From: CAYNQK01 sp964470375
Lineage (GTDB): Bacteria; Spirochaetota; Spirochaetia; Treponematales; JBGSOB01
DNA: 64,000 nt
Reading direction: 5' to 3'
Assembly: GCA_964470375.1 (NCBI GenBank)
Contig: CAYYCP010000002.1
Location: forward strand, 35,379 to 99,378
Part shown: positions 59,426 through 64,000 of the stretch, in pieces
Numbering within the stretch: position 1 is the first letter of the stretch
How the letters are laid out: the number at the start of each line of letters is the position of its first letter
The notes under the pieces: model-generated
Databases searched by the model: none
Seen by the model: the letters and a program-made list of their open reading frames with translations, nothing else
What the model was told of the DNA's origin: nothing
Position numbers and translations under genes: made by a program

Positions 59426-62113
59426 ATGTCCGATTCCGCCATCATCAAGAGAGTCCAGGAGATGCTCAATGAGGAAAAATGGACCAGGGCAGCCCTGAGC
59501 GCCTATTCGGTGGCCCAGTTCAAGGACCTGGACTTGATAATCCGCGGAGCTTCCGAGGAAGGCATTCAGGACGAACTCAAATCCGTTTGCGATGAGCATA
59601 TTTCACACACCAAAAATTCCATCATAGCCCTTTATCTCTCGGGAGTCCTATCGCTGATGCGCCAGACCGTAGACGACTCCTGCATGATAATGCTCATCAA
59701 CCTCTTCTCCGATAACAAGCGGTGGAACCTGGTTGAGTACCTGTGCGAGCGCATTCTTGAGTACGGCGAGGACAAGAACGCCTTGCGAACGCTCGCCGAC
59801 TGCTACAAGAACGACGACCGTGACGCACAGGTCTGGGAGATCTATGAGCGACTTGTCAAGGTGGATTTTGAGGAAGCCGACATCGTCAAGCTCCTGGCCG
59901 AGAAGCGCGAGCGCGAGGGCGACCTGGAGTCCGCCCTGGATTATTACCGCAAGGCTCTGCACCGATACATCGCCAAGAAATCCTTTACCAACATTAAGGA
60001 AATATGGACCAAACTGGTGGAGGCCGCCCCTCAGGACCTGGATTTCTTTTTCCACGTCCAAAAAAAGATCGGCAAGCAGATTTCGGCTGACAAGGCGGCT
60101 ATGCTTCTGCAGGAGCTCTACCGGAAGTATAAGTCCACCGGCGATAACGACACCTGCATACAAATCCTCAAACTCGCCATCGGGCAGGATGAAAAGGACC
60201 CTTGGATCCGCCGGGAGATCACCGAGTGCTACCGCGAGAAATATAAGGACCACTCCCACCTGGAGGAATACGTAAAACTCTCCGCGCTGGCCTCCGGCCC
60301 CCGCAACATTCATGAGGCCATCGCTGACTTCGAGAAGCACATCGCCTTCGATACCGGCAACTTCGTATACCATCGTAGCTGGGGCGTGGGGCGCATCTCA
60401 TCGGTGGAGGGAGACGATATCACCATCGACTTCGCCAAGGTGCGCGGTCACAAGATGTCCCTGAAGATGGCGGTCAATTCCCTGACTACCCTCAGCCGTG
60501 AGCACATCTGGGTGCTCAAGGCCATCTGGAAGAAGGAGAAGCTGCATGAACGGGTCAAGTCCGACCCGACCTGGGCACTCAAGACCATCATCCGCAGCTT
60601 CGACAACCGCGCCGATCTGAAGCGTATCAAGGCCGAGATCGTGCCCTCCATCCTCACGGCAAGCGAGTGGAACGCCTGGAGCGCCCGCGCGAGAGAGGAG
60701 CTGAAGGTCAATCCACTGTTCGGGAACGTGCCCGAGGCGGTAGACACATACATCGTCCGCGACCGGCCCATCTCCAGCGCCGAAAAGATATACAACCAGT
60801 TCAAAGCCGAGAAGAATTTCTATCCGCGTGTGGTTCACATGCGATCCTTCATGGAAAACGCGGACGCCGACTCGGAGTTCTTCAACGAGATGTTTTCATA
60901 TTTCACCGCCTTCATCCGCGGCGGGTCCGCCCAAGTGGGCGATACGGCCCTGGCCGCCTACCTCTTCGTACGCGAGCTGTGCGCCAAGAATCCAGTCTTG
61001 AAATTCAATTTCCCCTACTCCTTTCAGGAACTCCTGGAGAGAGTGGAATCCGTGGAGGGAGCCTACGCCGCTATTAAGGACGGCGAGATCAAGCGCGCCC
61101 TGCTCTCAAGCATCCGCACGCTCATCAAGGAATGGCCGGATATATACGTTCGTCTGTTCCCCTATTCCCTTTCCATGACCATCATCCATGTTCTCCTGGA
61201 TTCCGGTTACAGCGAAAAGGTCCGGGAGATGGCCCTGAAAATCATAGAGAGCTATCGCGACCGGCGCGAGGCCTTCCTGTGGCTCGTGAAAAATGCCGAG
61301 AACGAGGATTGGTTCAAGTCTCTCGGGCTGCCGCGCGAGAAGATTATTATAACATTGGTGCATATCCTTGATATCACCTTCAAAGAGATCGAAAACCACA
61401 AGGATACCACCCAGAATCGGAAGATCAACCGCCAGATCCAACAGATGCTCTTCAAGGACGGCATGATCGAGTCCTATATCGCCGATGCTGATCGTGACTT
61501 GGTGACCCGTGTCATCACGTTGGTGGAAGACGTAAAGGATCTGGATCCGGCCCTGAAGCTCAAACTGCGCAAGCGCATCAGCGAGCGCTTCCCGGACTTC
61601 AAGTTCATAGGTGCGGAGGAGCGTCATGTGGTTTCTCGAGGCCTTATTGTGACCGCAAAGAAATATGAGGAGAAGCAGCGTTACCTGCAGCACCTCCTGG
61701 ATGTCGAGGTGCCGGCCAACAGCCGTGAGATAGCCGCGGCCGTACAGCTTGGCGATTTACGCGAGAACGCCGAGTACAAGGCCGCCAAGGAGAAGCAGGA
61801 CAATCTCAATTCCACGGTCGGAAAGCTCAAAAACGAGATCGAGCGCGCGCAGATTTTCGATCCAAGCACGCTCAATACCTCGAAAGTCTCATTCGGCACG
61901 CGCGTGGATCTGGCTAATCTTGTCACCGGCGAGGAGGAGAGCTATTCCATCCTGGGACCATGGGAGTCTGATCCCTCGCGGAGCATCATCTCGTATCTAT
62001 CGCCCTTCGGCTCGGAGCTCATCTCTCACAAGGAGGGAGACGAGCTCAACTTCACTATCAACGAGCGAGAGTATCACTATAGGGTGCTGAGGATCGTTCC
62101 GGCCGAGTTCTGA
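59426..62113 (+). CDS. greA: GreA transcript-cleavage factor fused to a large helical domain
   Basis: 895 residues against about 158 in most bacteria. The C-terminal ~155 are GreA: a coiled coil with the acidic tip in QLGDLRENAEYKAAKEKQ, then an FKBP-like domain ending SHKEGDELNFTINEREYHY. The first ~740 residues form an alpha-helical, TPR-like region including a small beta insert (FVYHRSWGVGRISS, ~315-330) that resembles a CarD/KOW-like barrel. Similar giant GreA proteins are known in other spirochaetes. It rescues backtracked RNA polymerase; the extension may bind polymerase or ribosome. GGAAGGAG precedes ATG 59426. Confidence 0.93.
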   Translation: MSDSAIIKRVQEMLNEEKWTRAALSAYSVAQFKDLDLIIRGASEEGIQDELKSVCDEHISHTKNSIIALYLSGVLSLMRQTVDDSCMIMLINLFSDNKRWNLVEYLCERILEYGEDKNALRTLADCYKNDDRDAQVWEIYERLVKVDFEEADIVKLLAEKREREGDLESALDYYRKALHRYIAKKSFTNIKEIWTKLVEAAPQDLDFFFHVQKKIGKQISADKAAMLLQELYRKYKSTGDNDTCIQILKLAIGQDEKDPWIRREITECYREKYKDHSHLEEYVKLSALASGPRNIHEAIADFEKHIAFDTGNFVYHRSWGVGRISSVEGDDITIDFAKVRGHKMSLKMAVNSLTTLSREHIWVLKAIWKKEKLHERVKSDPTWALKTIIRSFDNRADLKRIKAEIVPSILTASEWNAWSARAREELKVNPLFGNVPEAVDTYIVRDRPISSAEKIYNQFKAEKNFYPRVVHMRSFMENADADSEFFNEMFSYFTAFIRGGSAQVGDTALAAYLFVRELCAKNPVLKFNFPYSFQELLERVESVEGAYAAIKDGEIKRALLSSIRTLIKEWPDIYVRLFPYSLSMTIIHVLLDSGYSEKVREMALKIIESYRDRREAFLWLVKNAENEDWFKSLGLPREKIIITLVHILDITFKEIENHKDTTQNRKINRQIQQMLFKDGMIESYIADADRDLVTRVITLVEDVKDLDPALKLKLRKRISERFPDFKFIGAEERHVVSRGLIVTAKKYEEKQRYLQHLLDVEVPANSREIAAAVQLGDLRENAEYKAAKEKQDNLNSTVGKLKNEIERAQIFDPSTLNTSKVSFGTRVDLANLVTGEEESYSILGPWESDPSRSIISYLSPFGSELISHKEGDELNFTINEREYHYRVLRIVPAEF

Positions 62114-62132
62114 GCGACTGGGGAGGTGCATG

Positions 62133-64000
62133 ATGAAACGCCTGATAGCCGCGTGTCTGGTGATGCTGACCTGCCTGTCCGCGGGCGCGGAGGCCGCCGA
62201 CGTGATCGTGCTCCTGGACACATCGGAGTCCATGTTCTCCTATTTCGAGCCGGTCAAGGACTACCTGATAGGCTCGGTGGTGCGTGATTACATACGCGCC
62301 GGCGACACGCTCCACATTCTGACCTTCGCCGATACCGCCCAATTGGAGCTGTCCCAGGAGATCAAGGCTGAGTCCGATATTCGCGCAGTGGTGGCCAGGC
62401 TCTATCTGCTGTACGCTTTCGGCATCCATACTGACCTGGCCGGGGCATTCGACTATTTGGATCAGTACGTGACCGACCTTCCCGGAACGGGATTGAAGAA
62501 TATCATTATCATCACCGACGCCATACATAATCCACCGTCTACCAGCCATTACCTCGGCAAGCCCCAGGCCGAGATAGAGGCCTCAATAGCCGAGGCGGTG
62601 TCTTCCATGAAATCCAAGGGCTGGAGGGTGTCCTTCATAAAGGTGCCCATGGTCGAACAGGCACCCGGGAGCGGCATATCTGAAGAGGGAGACGCCCTCG
62701 ATCTTTCTGGAATACTGTCCGAAAAGGTTGGACCGTCAGCCACCGAATTCGACGCCCAGAACCCCCTGGCCATGACCGAGACGGCCATGGCCCTTCCCAG
62801 CGTAGTATTCCCGGAGGATCTTGGCAAGCGTGACGCCCGATTTAACATACCCGTAAAAGTAAACAATTCGACAGCCGCCGAGGTACGCCTGGAGCTGGTA
62901 GGCTGCGTGGCGACCGAACCGGACCTTGGCGACATCCTGGCAGACCGCGCCTTCCTCAAGCTGGGCAAGGGCAAGAGCGGCATCCTGCGTATCCCTGTGC
63001 GCCTTCCGGATTCGGTAGCGGAAGGCCCCTTGAGCCTGCGGATTAAGCTGGAATTCGCCGGAGCGGCCCGGGTGACCCCAGGCAGCGGCATCGTATCGCT
63101 CACTCTCTCGCGAAACGCCTTTATGGCTACGATGAGGTCTATCGCCCCGATCCTCCTCTTCGTACTCATTGTCCTAGCCGTCATCGCCATTGTCATAGTC
63201 ATCGCTTTGATAGTGCGCCATTCCCCACAACGACGCGAAGCCCGTGAGCGCTATCGGCGCTTGATGGCCGGTGAGGCTAAGGATGCGGGAATGCAGCCAC
63301 ACGCGCGTGGGGAGGTTGCGGCCCAGGTTGCGGCCTCCGGTACGGGAGGGGTTTCTTCCACCGGTTCGATTGAGAAAACCCCAATTCCCGGTCTAGGCAC
63401 AGCCCAAACCCATGCGGTTCCCGCCAAGAAAGGCATGCCAGGAGAAAAGCCTTACATAATGGAACGTGGTCCGGTTCCCTCCGCGATAGAGGCCCAGGCG
63501 TCTCAAGCCGCTGTGGCAGGCCAGACGGGAAAAACGGCCCCGACAGGATCGATAGGCGCGGCCGGAGTGACGCAGGATCAGGAGGCCATCCGCGCACAGG
63601 CCCTATCCGCCGCAAGGCAGGCCGCGCGCGAAGAGGAAGCTGAGGCCGAGCGCATGTGGGCCCTCGAGGAGGCCGCTGACGCGGAAGGCCTCCGGAAAGC
63701 CGAGAGCGCCATCGACGCCATGACTATCCGCAAGGAAGGCCGCCTACGCGTCGAATTCCGCATCAACGAGCAGAATCCCCTGATCGGCTTCAGGAACATA
63801 CGCAATCTCAGGCCGGGCATGCGGCTGTCCCTGGGTGGTCTCAAGACCTCGGATTTCCTAGTCTTTGTGGTGCGGGTGCCTCCCCGCCTGGCTCGTCTCT
63901 ACTTTGACGGTGAACGTCTGGCCTTCGTTCCAGTGCGCAAGGAGTATTTCCCCGATCTGGACGGGATGCTGGAGGACTGCCTGGGCAAGCCCATCCGCTG
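62133..64000 (+). CDS. Membrane-anchored VWA-domain protein, cut by window edge
   Basis: At least 622 residues, no stop within the window. A signal peptide (MKRLIAACLVMLTCLSAGAEA) leads into a VWA domain with MIDAS DTSES at residues 29-33. A beta region follows, then one membrane segment at ~337-360 (PILLFVLIVLAVIAIVIVIA), a low-complexity Ala/Gly/Gln stretch, and a soluble region that continues past the edge. The start is ATG 62133 (GGGGAGG 6 bases away), with another ATG one codon earlier. The VWA faces the periplasm, the C-terminal half the cytoplasm. It lies 19 bases after greA. Confidence 0.8.
   Translation, partial: MKRLIAACLVMLTCLSAGAEAADVIVLLDTSESMFSYFEPVKDYLIGSVVRDYIRAGDTLHILTFADTAQLELSQEIKAESDIRAVVARLYLLYAFGIHTDLAGAFDYLDQYVTDLPGTGLKNIIIITDAIHNPPSTSHYLGKPQAEIEASIAEAVSSMKSKGWRVSFIKVPMVEQAPGSGISEEGDALDLSGILSEKVGPSATEFDAQNPLAMTETAMALPSVVFPEDLGKRDARFNIPVKVNNSTAAEVRLELVGCVATEPDLGDILADRAFLKLGKGKSGILRIPVRLPDSVAEGPLSLRIKLEFAGAARVTPGSGIVSLTLSRNAFMATMRSIAPILLFVLIVLAVIAIVIVIALIVRHSPQRREARERYRRLMAGEAKDAGMQPHARGEVAAQVAASGTGGVSSTGSIEKTPIPGLGTAQTHAVPAKKGMPGEKPYIMERGPVPSAIEAQASQAAVAGQTGKTAPTGSIGAAGVTQDQEAIRAQALSAARQAAREEEAEAERMWALEEAADAEGLRKAESAIDAMTIRKEGRLRVEFRINEQNPLIGFRNIRNLRPGMRLSLGGLKTSDFLVFVVRVPPRLARLYFDGERLAFVPVRKEYFPDLDGMLEDCLGKPIR

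Noticed and set aside
1..64000. CRISPR arrays, insertion sequences, prophage or integrase genes, defence systems
   Set aside because: No repeat-spacer pattern, transposase, integrase, terminal inverted repeats or restriction/modification motifs were seen on either strand.

Overview
The window is about 64 kb of GC-rich, gene-dense chromosomal DNA that reads as a spirochaete of the Treponema lineage. Four things point there: gene order as remembered from Treponema pallidum (mreBCD-mrdA-rodA beside rpoD-dnaG; rpsF-ssb-rpsR-rplI-dnaB with a ComFB gene; rpsB-tsf-frr-uppS-cdsA-dxr-rseP), a giant GreA with a ~740-residue N-terminal extension, many spirochaetal-type lipoproteins, and pyrophosphate-linked glycolysis (PPDK). 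No mobile element, prophage, CRISPR array or restriction system was seen, so this is core genome. Two runs of exactly 100 N are each flanked by the same 55 bases on both sides. They are unmerged contig overlaps in a draft or metagenome assembly, and closing them restores two large intact genes.

Layout. 1-13,860 (minus): one long run of tightly overlapping genes: MBL hydrolase, a 64-aa protein, mltG, dnaG, rpoD, a zinc-ribbon coiled-coil protein, RNase P RNA, then (with its own promoter) a TPR membrane protein, mreB, mreC, mreD, mrdA, rodA and the start of a radical-SAM gene. 13,987-19,473 (minus): a YkgJ-type Cys-cluster protein behind tRNA-Thr and tRNA-Tyr, then galK-like, surE, TPR and NHL/VWA genes. 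19,502-30,920 (mostly plus): lipoprotein and HEAT genes, tRNA-Arg (minus), maf, then translation and envelope genes rpsB-tsf-frr-uppS-cdsA-dxr-rseP, a CpXC protein and a secreted beta-propeller. 30,936-34,550 (minus): rpsF-ssb-rpsR-rplI-dnaB-comFB. 34,705-37,871 (plus): hypothetical, hisS, lipoprotein, trmB. 37,963-47,884: a ~1,499-residue outer-membrane-type protein (minus), DUF503 and a lipoprotein (plus), then dinB and an M28-like membrane protein (minus). 47,890-53,952 (plus): a structured leader, a hypothetical protein, ppdK, a DNA glycosylase and a PRPP synthetase. 54,002-58,400 (minus): rpe, three exported or TPR proteins, dtd. 58,401-64,000 (plus): TPR protein, the GreA fusion and a VWA membrane protein cut by the window edge.

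Two expression habits stand out. Genes within operons are very often joined by 4-base ATGA/GTGA overlaps. Where a good TTGAnn / TAnnnT promoter can be read upstream of the first gene, the start codon frequently lies only 6-13 bases past the -10 box. This predicts leaderless or nearly leaderless mRNAs for many transcription units.
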